The notes under the pieces are model-generated. The model had not been told where the DNA came from and searched no databases. It saw nothing but the letters and a program-made list of their open reading frames with translations. A stretch of 64,000 bases of DNA from JALORV01 sp963791235 (GTDB taxonomy: Bacteria; Pseudomonadota; Gammaproteobacteria; Burkholderiales; Burkholderiaceae_F): assembly GCA_963791235.1 (NCBI GenBank), contig CAWBRW010000029.1, positions 434,001 through 498,000 on the forward strand, written 5' to 3'. Made by a program: the position numbers and the translations under genes. Every line of letters begins with the position of its first letter. The first letter of the stretch is position 1. Below, one piece after another: positions 36,281 through 44,289 of this stretch.

Positions 36281-39130
36281 TCAGGCGGCGCGCCGCCGTC
36301 GCTGGCGGGCCAGCACTGGCGCCAGGTAAGTGCCGGTATGGCTTTCCGCGCTGGCCGCGATCTTTTCCGGTGGTCCGGTCGCGATGATGCCTCCGCCGCC
36401 ATCGCCACCCTCAGGGCCCAGATCGACAACCCAGTCCGCCGTCTTGATCACGTCGAGGTTGTGCTCGATGACGATGACCGTGTTGCCGGCGTTGCGCAAC
36501 TGATGCAGCACCTTCAGCAGAAGCGCGATGTCGTGGAAGTGCAGTCCTGTCGTGGGCTCGTCGAGAATGTAGAGCGTGCGGCCGGTATCGCGCTTCGACA
36601 GTTCGAGCGACAGCTTGACGCGCTGCGCCTCACCCCCTGACAAGGTCGTCGCGCTCTGGCCGAGACGCACATAGCCGAGGCCGACGTCGAGCAGCGTCTG
36701 CAGCTTGCGTGCGATCGCCGGCACGGCACTGAAGAACTCGAACGCATCCTCGACCGTCATGTCGAGCACCTCGGCGATGCTCTTGCCCTTGTAGTGCACC
36801 TCGAGCGTCTCGCGGTTGTAGCGCTTGCCGTGGCAGACGTCGCACGGCACGTAGACATCCGGCAGGAAGTGCATCTCGACCTTGATGACACCGTCGCCCT
36901 GGCAGGATTCGCAGCGTCCACCCTTGACGTTGAATGAGAAGCGCCCGGCCTCGTAGCCGCGCTCGCGTGCGGTCGGTGTCTCGGCGAACAGCTCGCGGAT
37001 CGGCGTGAACAGCCCGGTGTAGGTTGCCGGGTTGCTGCGCGGCGTACGGCCGATCGGACTCTGGTCGACGCTGATGACCTTGTCGACGTGCTCGAGACCT
37101 TCCAGCGTTGTATACGGCGCCGGCTCCGCGGCGGAGCCGTACAGGTGGCGCGCGACCGCTGCATACAGCGTGTCGTTGATCAGCGTCGACTTGCCGGAGC
37201 CGGATACGCCGGTGATGCAGGTCAGCAGTCCGATCGGCAGGTCGAGCGTCACGTCCTTCAGGTTGTTGCCGGTCGCACCGATCAGCTTCAGCCAGTGCGT
37301 GAACGGCGGCGTGCGGTCCGACGGTACCTCGATCTGTCGCCGGCCCGCCATGTACTGGCCGGTCAGCGATTTCTTGTTTGCTTCCACATCGGCGAGAGTG
37401 CCGCTTGCGATGATTTCGCCGCCGTGCGCACCGGCGCCCGGGCCCATGTCGACGATGAAGTCGGCGGCGCGGATCGCATCCTCGTCGTGCTCCACGACGA
37501 TGACACTGTTGCCGAGGTCACGCAGGTGCTTCAGCGTGCCGATCAGCCGGTCATTGTCGCGCTGGTGCAGCCCGATCGAGGGTTCATCGAGCACGTACAT
37601 GACGCCGGTGAGGCCAGAGCCGATCTGCGAGGCCAGCCGTATGCGCTGCGATTCGCCGCCCGACAGCGTGTCGGCCGATCGGTCCAGCGAGAGGTAGTCG
37701 AGGCCGACGTTCACAAGGAAGCGCAGGCGCGAGCCGATCTCCTTGATGATCTTGCCGGCAATCTCCTTCTTCGCGCCAGTGAAGCTGACTGACTCGAAGT
37801 ACGTCGACGCCTCGGCCAGTGGTGCCGCCGAGATCTGCCAGATGCCGCGCTGTTGCTTGCCGTCACCGATGAAGACATTGCGCGCTTCGCGTCGCAGCCG
37901 CGAGCCTTCGCATACGGTGCAGGCGCGCTGGCCGCGCAGTTTGCCGAGTTCCTCGCGCACGACCAGCGAGTCCGTCTCCTTCATCCGCCGCTCGAGGCTG
38001 GGAATCACGCCCTCGAACGGATGGCGTCGGACCATCTTGCGTCCGCGCTCGTTGGTGTAGGTAAATGGGATCTCCTCTTCCCCCGAGCCATGCAGGATCA
38101 CGCGCTGTGCCGACTCGGGCAACTGGTCGAACGGCTGGTTGAGGTCGAAGCCGTAATGCTGCGCGACCGTGACCAGCATCTGGTGGTAGTACTGGTTGCG
38201 CGCATCCCATCCCTTGATCGCACCGCTCGCCAGAGCCAACTCGGGATGTGCGACGACCCGGGTCTCGTCGAAGTATTCGACCGTGCCGATCCCGTCGCAG
38301 GCTTCGCACGCACCCATCGGGTTGTTGAACGAGAACAGCCGCGGCTCGAGTTCGGCCAACGAGTAACTGCACACCGGGCAGGCGAAGCGGCTTGAAAAGG
38401 AGTGTTCCTGGCCATTGTCGACATCCAGCAGCAGTGCGCGTCCGTCGGCCAGGCGCAGCGCAGTCTCGAAGGACTCGGCGAGTCGCTGCTTGGCGTCGGC
38501 CCGCACCTTCAGTCGGTCGACGACGACGTCGACCGAGTGCTTGTCGTTCTTCGCCAGCGGCGGCAGGGTGTCAGCCTCGACGATCGCGCCGTCGATGCGG
38601 AAGCGCACGAAGCCCTGCGTCTGCATGTCGTCGAAGAACTCGATGAACTCGCCTTTGCGCTCGCGCACGACCGGCGCCAGCACGAGGATTTTCGTGTCCT
38701 CGGGCAGCGCCAGCGTGGCGTCAACCATCTGCGAGACGCTCTGGGACTGCAGCGGTACCTTGTGCTCGGGACAGTACGGCGTGCCGACACGCGCGAACAG
38801 CAGGCGCAGGTAGTCGTGGATCTCGGTGACGGTGCCGACGGTCGAGCGGGGGTTGTGCGACGCCGCCCTCTGCTCGATTGCTATGGCCGGGGACAGCCCC
38901 TCGATGAGATCGACGTCGGGCTTCTCCATCAACTGCAGGAACTGCCGCGCGTAGGACGACAGCGACTCGACGTAGCGCCGCTGTCCTTCTGCGTACAGCG
39001 TGTCGAACGCGAGCGATGACTTCCCGGAACCCGAGAGCCCCGTGATCACGACCAGCCGTTCGCGCGGCAGGTCGAGGTCGACGTTCTTGAGGTTGTGGGT
39101 TCGGGCGCCGCGGATGCGGATTTCATCCAT
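36281..39130 (-). CDS. uvrA: Excinuclease ABC subunit UvrA
   Basis: UvrA finds bulky DNA lesions and loads UvrB. The 949-residue protein has two ABC ATPase modules: Walker A GLSGSGKSSLAFD at the N terminus and GVSGSGKSTLINDTLY in the second half. Signatures are LSGGESQRIRLA and LSGGEAQRVKLSLEL. Zinc-binding cysteine pairs are CPVC...CEAC and CESC...CDVC. It is full length. It is divergent from ssb across a 186-base gap, a common proteobacterial arrangement; no clear LexA box was seen there. Confidence 0.98.
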   Translation of the reverse strand: MDEIRIRGARTHNLKNVDLDLPRERLVVITGLSGSGKSSLAFDTLYAEGQRRYVESLSSYARQFLQLMEKPDVDLIEGLSPAIAIEQRAASHNPRSTVGTVTEIHDYLRLLFARVGTPYCPEHKVPLQSQSVSQMVDATLALPEDTKILVLAPVVRERKGEFIEFFDDMQTQGFVRFRIDGAIVEADTLPPLAKNDKHSVDVVVDRLKVRADAKQRLAESFETALRLADGRALLLDVDNGQEHSFSSRFACPVCSYSLAELEPRLFSFNNPMGACEACDGIGTVEYFDETRVVAHPELALASGAIKGWDARNQYYHQMLVTVAQHYGFDLNQPFDQLPESAQRVILHGSGEEEIPFTYTNERGRKMVRRHPFEGVIPSLERRMKETDSLVVREELGKLRGQRACTVCEGSRLRREARNVFIGDGKQQRGIWQISAAPLAEASTYFESVSFTGAKKEIAGKIIKEIGSRLRFLVNVGLDYLSLDRSADTLSGGESQRIRLASQIGSGLTGVMYVLDEPSIGLHQRDNDRLIGTLKHLRDLGNSVIVVEHDEDAIRAADFIVDMGPGAGAHGGEIIASGTLADVEANKKSLTGQYMAGRRQIEVPSDRTPPFTHWLKLIGATGNNLKDVTLDLPIGLLTCITGVSGSGKSTLINDTLYAAVARHLYGSAAEPAPYTTLEGLEHVDKVISVDQSPIGRTPRSNPATYTGLFTPIRELFAETPTARERGYEAGRFSFNVKGGRCESCQGDGVIKVEMHFLPDVYVPCDVCHGKRYNRETLEVHYKGKSIAEVLDMTVEDAFEFFSAVPAIARKLQTLLDVGLGYVRLGQSATTLSGGEAQRVKLSLELSKRDTGRTLYILDEPTTGLHFHDIALLLKVLHQLRNAGNTVIVIEHNLDVIKTADWVVDLGPEGGDGGGGIIATGPPEKIAASAESHTGTYLAPVLARQRRRRAA

Positions 39131-39239
39131 CGGACATGGCAGGAATCAAAAGGCGAACTTGTTACTATAGCGACAAACACAGTCGCGACTGGTGTGACCA
39201 CCTGGCCGCGGCGCAAGAGGCTCCCTCCGCCGCATGTCG

Positions 39240-39260
39240 CGACCGCGCAGCGTGCGTCGT
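39240..39260 (+). repeat. Possible degenerate copy of the palindromic element
   Basis: GCGACCGC and the GCA loop match copy A exactly, but the right half reads GCGTGCGTCG and the ACGT/GTAC ends are absent. It lies in the uvrA-ssb gap, about 60 bases before ssb. It may be a decayed copy or chance similarity. Confidence 0.35.
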
Positions 39261-39316
39261 GCAGGAGGGGTGGAGCGAGAACGGGCGCGTGCTGCCCGCC
39301 TGCGTAGGAGTACACG

Positions 39317-39793
39317 ATGGCATCCGTCAACAAGGTCATTCTGGTCGGCAACCTCGGACGCGATCCCGAGACGCGTTACACCGCCGACGGCGCGGCGATC
39401 ACCAACATCTCGATCGCCACGACGCGCCGCTACAAGGATGCCTCCGGCCAGCAGCAGGAAGAAACCGAGTGGCATCGCGTCGCCTTCTTCGGGCGGCTGG
39501 CGGAAATCGCCGGCGAATACCTGCGTAAGGGTCGGTCGGTGTATGTCGAAGGGCGCCTGCGCACCCGCAAGTGGCAGGACAAGGACGGTAACGACAAGTA
39601 CACGACCGAGGTCGTTGCCGAGAACATGCAAATGCTCGGTTCGCGCGAAGGCATGGGCGGAGGTGCTGATTTCGAGGGCGGCGGTGATGAGCAGCGTGGT
39701 GCCGCGCCGGCACGCAGCACCAGTGCGCGGCCCGCACCTGCGGCCAAGCCGGCGACCAACGTCGCCGACATGGACGACGACATTCCGTTCTGA
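39317..39793 (+). CDS. ssb: Single-stranded DNA-binding protein
   Basis: SSB coats single-stranded DNA in replication, repair and recombination. The 158-residue product has an OB fold (MASVNKVILVGNLGRDPETRYT; EWHRVAFFGRLAEIAGEYLRKG), a glycine- and proline/alanine-rich linker, and the acidic C-terminal tip DMDDDIPF that binds partner proteins. GAGTACACG precedes the ATG, with AGGAG slightly upstream. Confidence 0.97.
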   Translation: MASVNKVILVGNLGRDPETRYTADGAAITNISIATTRRYKDASGQQQEETEWHRVAFFGRLAEIAGEYLRKGRSVYVEGRLRTRKWQDKDGNDKYTTEVVAENMQMLGSREGMGGGADFEGGGDEQRGAAPARSTSARPAPAAKPATNVADMDDDIPF

Positions 39794-40008
39794 TACTGAC
39801 CCTGCAGGGCCGGTTGCCGCATTCGAACGCTGCTCCGAGCTTGTCGGTGTTTGCCCGTAGGCGATAACCGGTATTCCGGCGGGTGGGTCAGGCCGTTAAG
39901 GTCGGTCGCTGATCCCGTGCGGGGCTGCTCACGCGCGCGCTTCTTGCTACCCGCCTGCACCGTGCACCCCAACCGGTGCGCTCCGGTGACTCAATAATCG
40001 ACAACAAC

Positions 40009-41223
40009 ATGGATCTCAGTTTCCTCCCCGACTGGCCCCCTTTGTTTCCGCCCGCTGTTGCGGTCGCCGTGCTTGCATTGCTGGCTGCTGCGTTCGGCGA
40101 AATCGCCGCTCGCTGGTTGAAATTGCCGCGGCTGCTCGGCTACCTCGCGGCCGGTGCCCTGTTCGGGGCGGGGGGTTACGTGCTGCAATTGCTGAATCTC
40201 GAGCCTTTGCCCACCCCGACGCTGCGCTTCGCACTCGATTTTGCCGCCGCGATCATCCTGTTCGATCTCGGGCAACGGGTCTCGTTCGGCTGGCTGCGGC
40301 GCAATCCGGCCCTGCTGGGAGCCAGCGTCGTCGAGGCCGGACTCACCTTTGTCGCGGTGTTCGCAACGATGCGCTGGCTCGACATCGCTCCGTTGCCCGC
40401 CGCGCTGATCGCGACGATCAGCATGTCGACGTCGCCGGCCGTGGTGTTAGCGCTGACGCGTGAGGTGCGCGCGCAGGGGCAGGTGACCGAACGCGTGCTG
40501 CTGTTGACTGCACTTAACTCCATTTATGCCGTGGTGCTGTCGACGCTGTTACTTGCCTGGGCGCGGCTCGATACCCGCGGGCTGCTGGGCGACTATCTGC
40601 TGCACCCCGCCTACCTGATCTTCGGATCGCTCGCTGTCGCTGCACTCGGCGCGCGACTGTTTCACCTCGTCGCCGCCTTCGTTCACCATGACCGTGCGGT
40701 GGAATTGATCCTGATGCTCGCGGTGGTATCAATCGTTTTCGCCACGTCGAACGCACTGCAGCTGTCGCCGCTGCTTGCGCTGCTCGCGTGCGGGGCTTTT
40801 GTCCGAACCCTGGATCGCGGACGGCGTCTGGCCCGCGGTGACTTCGGGCTCGTGTCGGCGCTCGCACTGGTGCTCTTCTTCGCGCTGTCCGCGGCAACCG
40901 TGGACCTGGGCATCCTGGTCGGTGCCGGCATCCCCGCGCTGGCCCTGGCGCTCGTTCGAACGGTGTGCAAGGTGGTTGCGGTCGGTGCACTGGCTCCGCT
41001 GAGCGGCATCGTATGGCGCAAGGGCATTTACGCCGGACTTGGCTTGCTGCCGATGTCGGCGATTGCCCTGATGCTGACCCACCAGGTGAGTCAGTTGCAT
41101 CCTCAGCTGGGTGCCGAGGCCGGAGCCGTCGTGCTGGCGAACATCGTCGTGTTCCAGGTCGTCGGCGCACTGACGCTGCTGTTTGCGCTGCGCGCAAGTG
41201 GCGAGGCCAGGGAGGAGTCATGA
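40009..41223 (+). CDS. Cation:proton antiporter (CPA2-like membrane domain only)
   Basis: The 404-residue protein has about twelve hydrophobic segments and CPA2-type motifs (FALDFAAAIILFDLGQRVSFGWL; ATISMSTSPAVVLALTREV). It lacks any RCK/TrkA cytoplasmic domain, unlike the Kef-type gene at 33.7 kb. ATG 40009 is preferred over a GTG at 39976. No function beyond cation/proton exchange can be proposed. The stop overlaps the next start (ATGA). The 215-base gap after ssb holds no recognisable signal. Confidence 0.8.
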   Translation: MDLSFLPDWPPLFPPAVAVAVLALLAAAFGEIAARWLKLPRLLGYLAAGALFGAGGYVLQLLNLEPLPTPTLRFALDFAAAIILFDLGQRVSFGWLRRNPALLGASVVEAGLTFVAVFATMRWLDIAPLPAALIATISMSTSPAVVLALTREVRAQGQVTERVLLLTALNSIYAVVLSTLLLAWARLDTRGLLGDYLLHPAYLIFGSLAVAALGARLFHLVAAFVHHDRAVELILMLAVVSIVFATSNALQLSPLLALLACGAFVRTLDRGRRLARGDFGLVSALALVLFFALSAATVDLGILVGAGIPALALALVRTVCKVVAVGALAPLSGIVWRKGIYAGLGLLPMSAIALMLTHQVSQLHPQLGAEAGAVVLANIVVFQVVGALTLLFALRASGEAREES

Positions 41224-42380
41224 GCGAAGAGTTGCTCGATTTCAAGCACTCGGCGGCGCTGACGATGGGCGTCGAACTCGAACTGCAGCTAGTTGAGCGG
41301 CGCAGCGGCGATCTCACGCGGGCCGCGTCGGACCTGATTGCGCTGGTGACGCGCAAGCCGTTCCCGGCGGACATCAAGCCGGAGATCACGGAAAGCATGC
41401 TGGAGATCAGCACGTCCGTGCACACGAACTACGCGCCCCTGCTGTCGCAGTTGCTTGCGGCGCGCGACACGCTGGTGCGAGGTGCCGACAGGCTGGACAT
41501 CGAGGTGTCCGGTGGCGGCGCCCATCCGTTCCAGCGCTGGTACGACCGGCAGATCTACGACCGCCCCCGTTTTCGTCATGTCGCCGGGCTGTATGGCTAT
41601 CTGGCCAAGCAGTTCACGGTGTTCGGCCAGCACGTTCACATCGGCTGCGAAAACGGCACGCTGGCCCTGCGCCTGCTGCATCGCCTGTCAGCCTATATCC
41701 CGCAGTTCATCGCACTGGCCGCCAGCAGCCCGTACCACCAGGGCGTCGACACGTCGTTCGACTGCTCGCGGCTTAACAGCATCAATGCGTTCCCGCTGTC
41801 GGGCCGGGCACCATTCCTCACTGACTGGGCCGAGTTTGAACGCTTCTTCGCCAAGCTGCGGCGGCTCGGCGTTGTCGAGAGCATGAAGGATTTCTATTGG
41901 GACATTCGTCCGAAGCCCGAATACGGAACGATTGAGGTCCGGGTCTTTGACACACCGTTGACGGTCGAGCGCGCTGCGGCGTTGGCCGGCTACCTGCAGT
42001 CGATCTGCGCGATGCTGATGGATCGCGAGGAAGAGTTCACCGAGGAGATCTACCTCGCCTACAACTACAACCGATTCCAGGCGTGTCGCTTCGGGCTCGA
42101 AGGGCAGGTCGTCGACAGCATCACCGGCGAATCCACGCCGCTGCACCTGGCCGTACTGAGGACGCTGGAGGCATGCCGGCCTTACGCACGCGACCTGGAC
42201 GCGGTCCCCGCGCTCGACGAGATCGAGCGCTGGATTCGTACCGAGGGTAACGACGCGCGCTGGCAGCGCGAGACCATGCAGAGCCGGCGTTCGCTAGCGG
42301 AACTGGTGCTCGAATCCGCCGAAAGGTGGCGCGGGCGGCTCCCCGTGGCAGCGCCCGGGACGATCTCCACCTACGCCTAG
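41220..42380 (+). CDS. Carboxylate-amine ligase, YbdK/GCS2 family
   Basis: The 386-residue protein matches glutamate-cysteine ligase type 2. It has TMGVELELQLVERRSGDL at the N terminus, EITESMLEISTSVH, GQHVHIGCENG and the C-terminal DIRPKPEYGTIEVRVFDTPLTVERAAALAGY. Family members have weak gamma-glutamylcysteine ligase activity; the natural substrate is often unknown. ATG 41220 follows a strong GGAGGAG and overlaps the antiporter stop. The two genes look co-translated. Confidence 0.88.
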   Translation: MSEELLDFKHSAALTMGVELELQLVERRSGDLTRAASDLIALVTRKPFPADIKPEITESMLEISTSVHTNYAPLLSQLLAARDTLVRGADRLDIEVSGGGAHPFQRWYDRQIYDRPRFRHVAGLYGYLAKQFTVFGQHVHIGCENGTLALRLLHRLSAYIPQFIALAASSPYHQGVDTSFDCSRLNSINAFPLSGRAPFLTDWAEFERFFAKLRRLGVVESMKDFYWDIRPKPEYGTIEVRVFDTPLTVERAAALAGYLQSICAMLMDREEEFTEEIYLAYNYNRFQACRFGLEGQVVDSITGESTPLHLAVLRTLEACRPYARDLDAVPALDEIERWIRTEGNDARWQRETMQSRRSLAELVLESAERWRGRLPVAAPGTISTYA

Positions 42381-43213
42381 CGCGGACCGTGCAGTACTGC
42401 GAGCACTTCGTCGTGCAGCGGTCCGGCACTCGCGATCAGTGACAGTTCCCGGAGCGGATCACCACCGGTCCAGCTGGTAACCATGCCGCCCGCAGCCTCG
42501 ATCACCGGCACGATCGCGGCGACGTCCCAGTGGGCGAGCGTCGGATCCAGCATCAGGTCCGCACCTGCCGTCGCCAGTGCGAAATAGCCGAAGCAGTCAC
42601 CCCAGGTGCGGTACAGCCGCGCGCGCGCGATGATCGCCTCGATGCGATCCATGTTCTTAGCTCCGCGCTGTTCGCCGGTGGTCCAGTGCGTCGTGGCGAG
42701 CACGGTCGCGTCTTCGAGCCGGGCGCAAGGCCGTACCTTTACAAGCCGCTGCGAGGCATCGGCGGCATACAGTGTGCAGCGATCGCCGTGACCGATCAGC
42801 GCCAGCCCGGGGGCCGAGTGCGCGATGACGCCGAGCACCGGCCGGAAACCGGCGCCGTCGTTGCGCTCCAGGGCGATCAGCGTGCCGAACAGGAAACAGT
42901 TGGTGATGAACGCCCGCGTGCCGTCGACCGGATCCAGTACCCATCGATAGCGGTCACCGGCCTTGGCCCCGAGCTCCTCGCCGATGACGCCGTGGTCCGG
43001 ATAACGCCTCTCGATCAGCTCGCGCATCACCGACTCGGCGGTGCGATCGGCCAGCGTGACCGGCGATGCGTCCTTTTTGGTGTCGACCGCGGTGCCGGTC
43101 AGGAAGTAACGACGGATCTTCGCGAACGCTGCGCCAATCAGCTCGTGAGCAAACGGCACGAACTCGGCTTCCTCAGCGCGGGAGAGCGTGCCACTGTAGC
43201 GTCGTGTCGCCAT
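42377..43213 (-). CDS. Inositol monophosphatase family protein (histidinol-phosphatase-like)
   Basis: The 278-residue enzyme has the Mg-dependent phosphatase motifs GEELG (about residue 77), WVLDPVDGTRAF (about 90) and LAHWDVAAIVPVIEAAGG (about 225). The inserted region (TTHWTTGEQRG; YRTWGDCFGYFALATAGADLMLDP) resembles HisN-type histidinol-phosphate phosphatases, but inositol or PAP phosphatase activity is also possible. ATG 43213 is chosen for homology. It ends convergent with the YbdK-type gene and begins two bases after the thioredoxin-like gene. Confidence 0.85.
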   Translation of the reverse strand: MATRRYSGTLSRAEEAEFVPFAHELIGAAFAKIRRYFLTGTAVDTKKDASPVTLADRTAESVMRELIERRYPDHGVIGEELGAKAGDRYRWVLDPVDGTRAFITNCFLFGTLIALERNDGAGFRPVLGVIAHSAPGLALIGHGDRCTLYAADASQRLVKVRPCARLEDATVLATTHWTTGEQRGAKNMDRIEAIIARARLYRTWGDCFGYFALATAGADLMLDPTLAHWDVAAIVPVIEAAGGMVTSWTGGDPLRELSLIASAGPLHDEVLAVLHGPR

Positions 43214-43215
43214 CT

Positions 43216-43665
43216 TCAGGCCCGCTTCCCCGGCGTAAACAGTCCGTCGCACGACGCGCGATTGGGTGGCACGTCATTTTCCAGCACGAGTTGGCTGTCG
43301 GCGGTCGTCCATGAATAGACGTTGAAACACTGGCCCAGCACCTGCCCGCTTGGACTGTCGGCATCGACGTAGACCGGCACGAACGAGTGCGATTTCTCGA
43401 TGAAGTCAGCCCGCGTGAAGATCATGCCCTTCACCTGGTTGCAGGGTGGAGACCAGACCGCGGTCCAGAACAGGAAGGCGGGCTGGTTCCTGGCCGTGGC
43501 CGACACAAACGCTCGGTCCACCTCGGCCAACGTCTCTGGCCGGATCCAGTCGATGCCCGCAGCGCGTTTTGTGTCCGGGGACGTCTTGATCGTCGCTTCG
43601 GGCGTCTTCGTACAGCCGCTCATTAGCAGCGCAAGCGCGAGCGCCGAAAGCGTCAGGAACCTCAT
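43216..43665 (-). CDS. Thioredoxin-like lipoprotein, apparently short at the C terminus
   Basis: The 149-residue product has a lipoprotein signal (ALALLMSGC, cysteine 18) and a thioredoxin-like segment: PAFLFWTAVWSPPCNQVKGMIFTRADFIEK, then FVPVYVDADSPSGQVLGQCFNV. The motif is WSPPCNQ, with one cysteine rather than CxxC. The expected cis-proline strand and final helix are missing; the last 35 residues (YSWTTADSQLV to GKRA) do not look like the family. It may be a thiol-disulfide or fold-only protein truncated by mutation. It lies at the leftward end of the phosphonate operon, with a 57-base gap. Confidence 0.65.
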   Translation of the reverse strand: MRFLTLSALALALLMSGCTKTPEATIKTSPDTKRAAGIDWIRPETLAEVDRAFVSATARNQPAFLFWTAVWSPPCNQVKGMIFTRADFIEKSHSFVPVYVDADSPSGQVLGQCFNVYSWTTADSQLVLENDVPPNRASCDGLFTPGKRA

Positions 43666-43722
43666 GCTGTGTCCTCGACTGGCCCCGGCATGTCCGGGAG
43701 ACGCGGATTATCGCTGCGCGCG

Positions 43723-44289
43723 TCAGCGCGCCGCCAGTCGTTCGGCCAGCTGGAGGTAGCGATCGATCGTCGGCGTGGCGGCGTCGGCCACCTTGGCGAG
43801 GTCGTCCCACAGACGGACCCGAACCGCATCCGCGGCGTGCGGCTGCGCGATGAATCGATCGGCCTCCGCAGCGCTGAAAATGCCGCCCTGAAGTTCCAGG
43901 CTGCGTTTCGAGTCCGCAGACAGTGCGGCCCAGTATTCGGCGCCGCTTATGCGGCCGTCGCCGCGCGCGCACAGGTAGCGCTTCGCGTCGACATGCAGGC
44001 GGATCGGCTGCAGCACGGCGTCGCCATAGAGGTCGCGCAGGAACGGCAGCGCGACGTACTCGTGACGGTCATCGACGCCGCGCAGCGTGGGGGTGTCGCC
44101 CTGGTCGTTGATCAGATGACCGAGATCGTGCAGGAACGCCGCCAGCACCAGTTCGTCGCCGGCGCCAGCACGCTCGGCCAGTTCAGCCGACTGCAGTGCG
44201 TGCTGCAGCTGGGTCACGGGCTCGCCGGCGTACATGCGGGCACCCTTGGCGGCGAAGAGCTGCTCGATTTCCCCGAGGGAAAGTCCCAT
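43723..44289 (-). CDS. PhnZ-like HD-domain diiron oxygenase, phosphonate-associated
   Basis: The 188-residue HD protein matches the phosphonate-operon HD family. Residues aligned with the diiron oxygenase PhnZ are present with a constant offset: Y20, E23, H30, H54-D55, H58, H76, H99, K103 and D162 (visible in ARMYAGEP, FLHDLGH and LHVDAKRYL). PhnZ cleaves the C-P bond of (R)-2-amino-1-hydroxyethylphosphonate to glycine and phosphate. Its usual partner, a 2-oxoglutarate dioxygenase that makes this substrate, is not in the window. It starts immediately after the Na/Pi transporter gene. Family membership is clear; the substrate is inferred. Confidence 0.8.
   Translation of the reverse strand: MGLSLGEIEQLFAAKGARMYAGEPVTQLQHALQSAELAERAGAGDELVLAAFLHDLGHLINDQGDTPTLRGVDDRHEYVALPFLRDLYGDAVLQPIRLHVDAKRYLCARGDGRISGAEYWAALSADSKRSLELQGGIFSAAEADRFIAQPHAADAVRVRLWDDLAKVADAATPTIDRYLQLAERLAAR

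Noticed and set aside
39131..39316. LexA (SOS) box between uvrA and ssb
   Set aside because: No CTGT-N8-ACAG match was found in the gap, although both genes are SOS-controlled in some bacteria.
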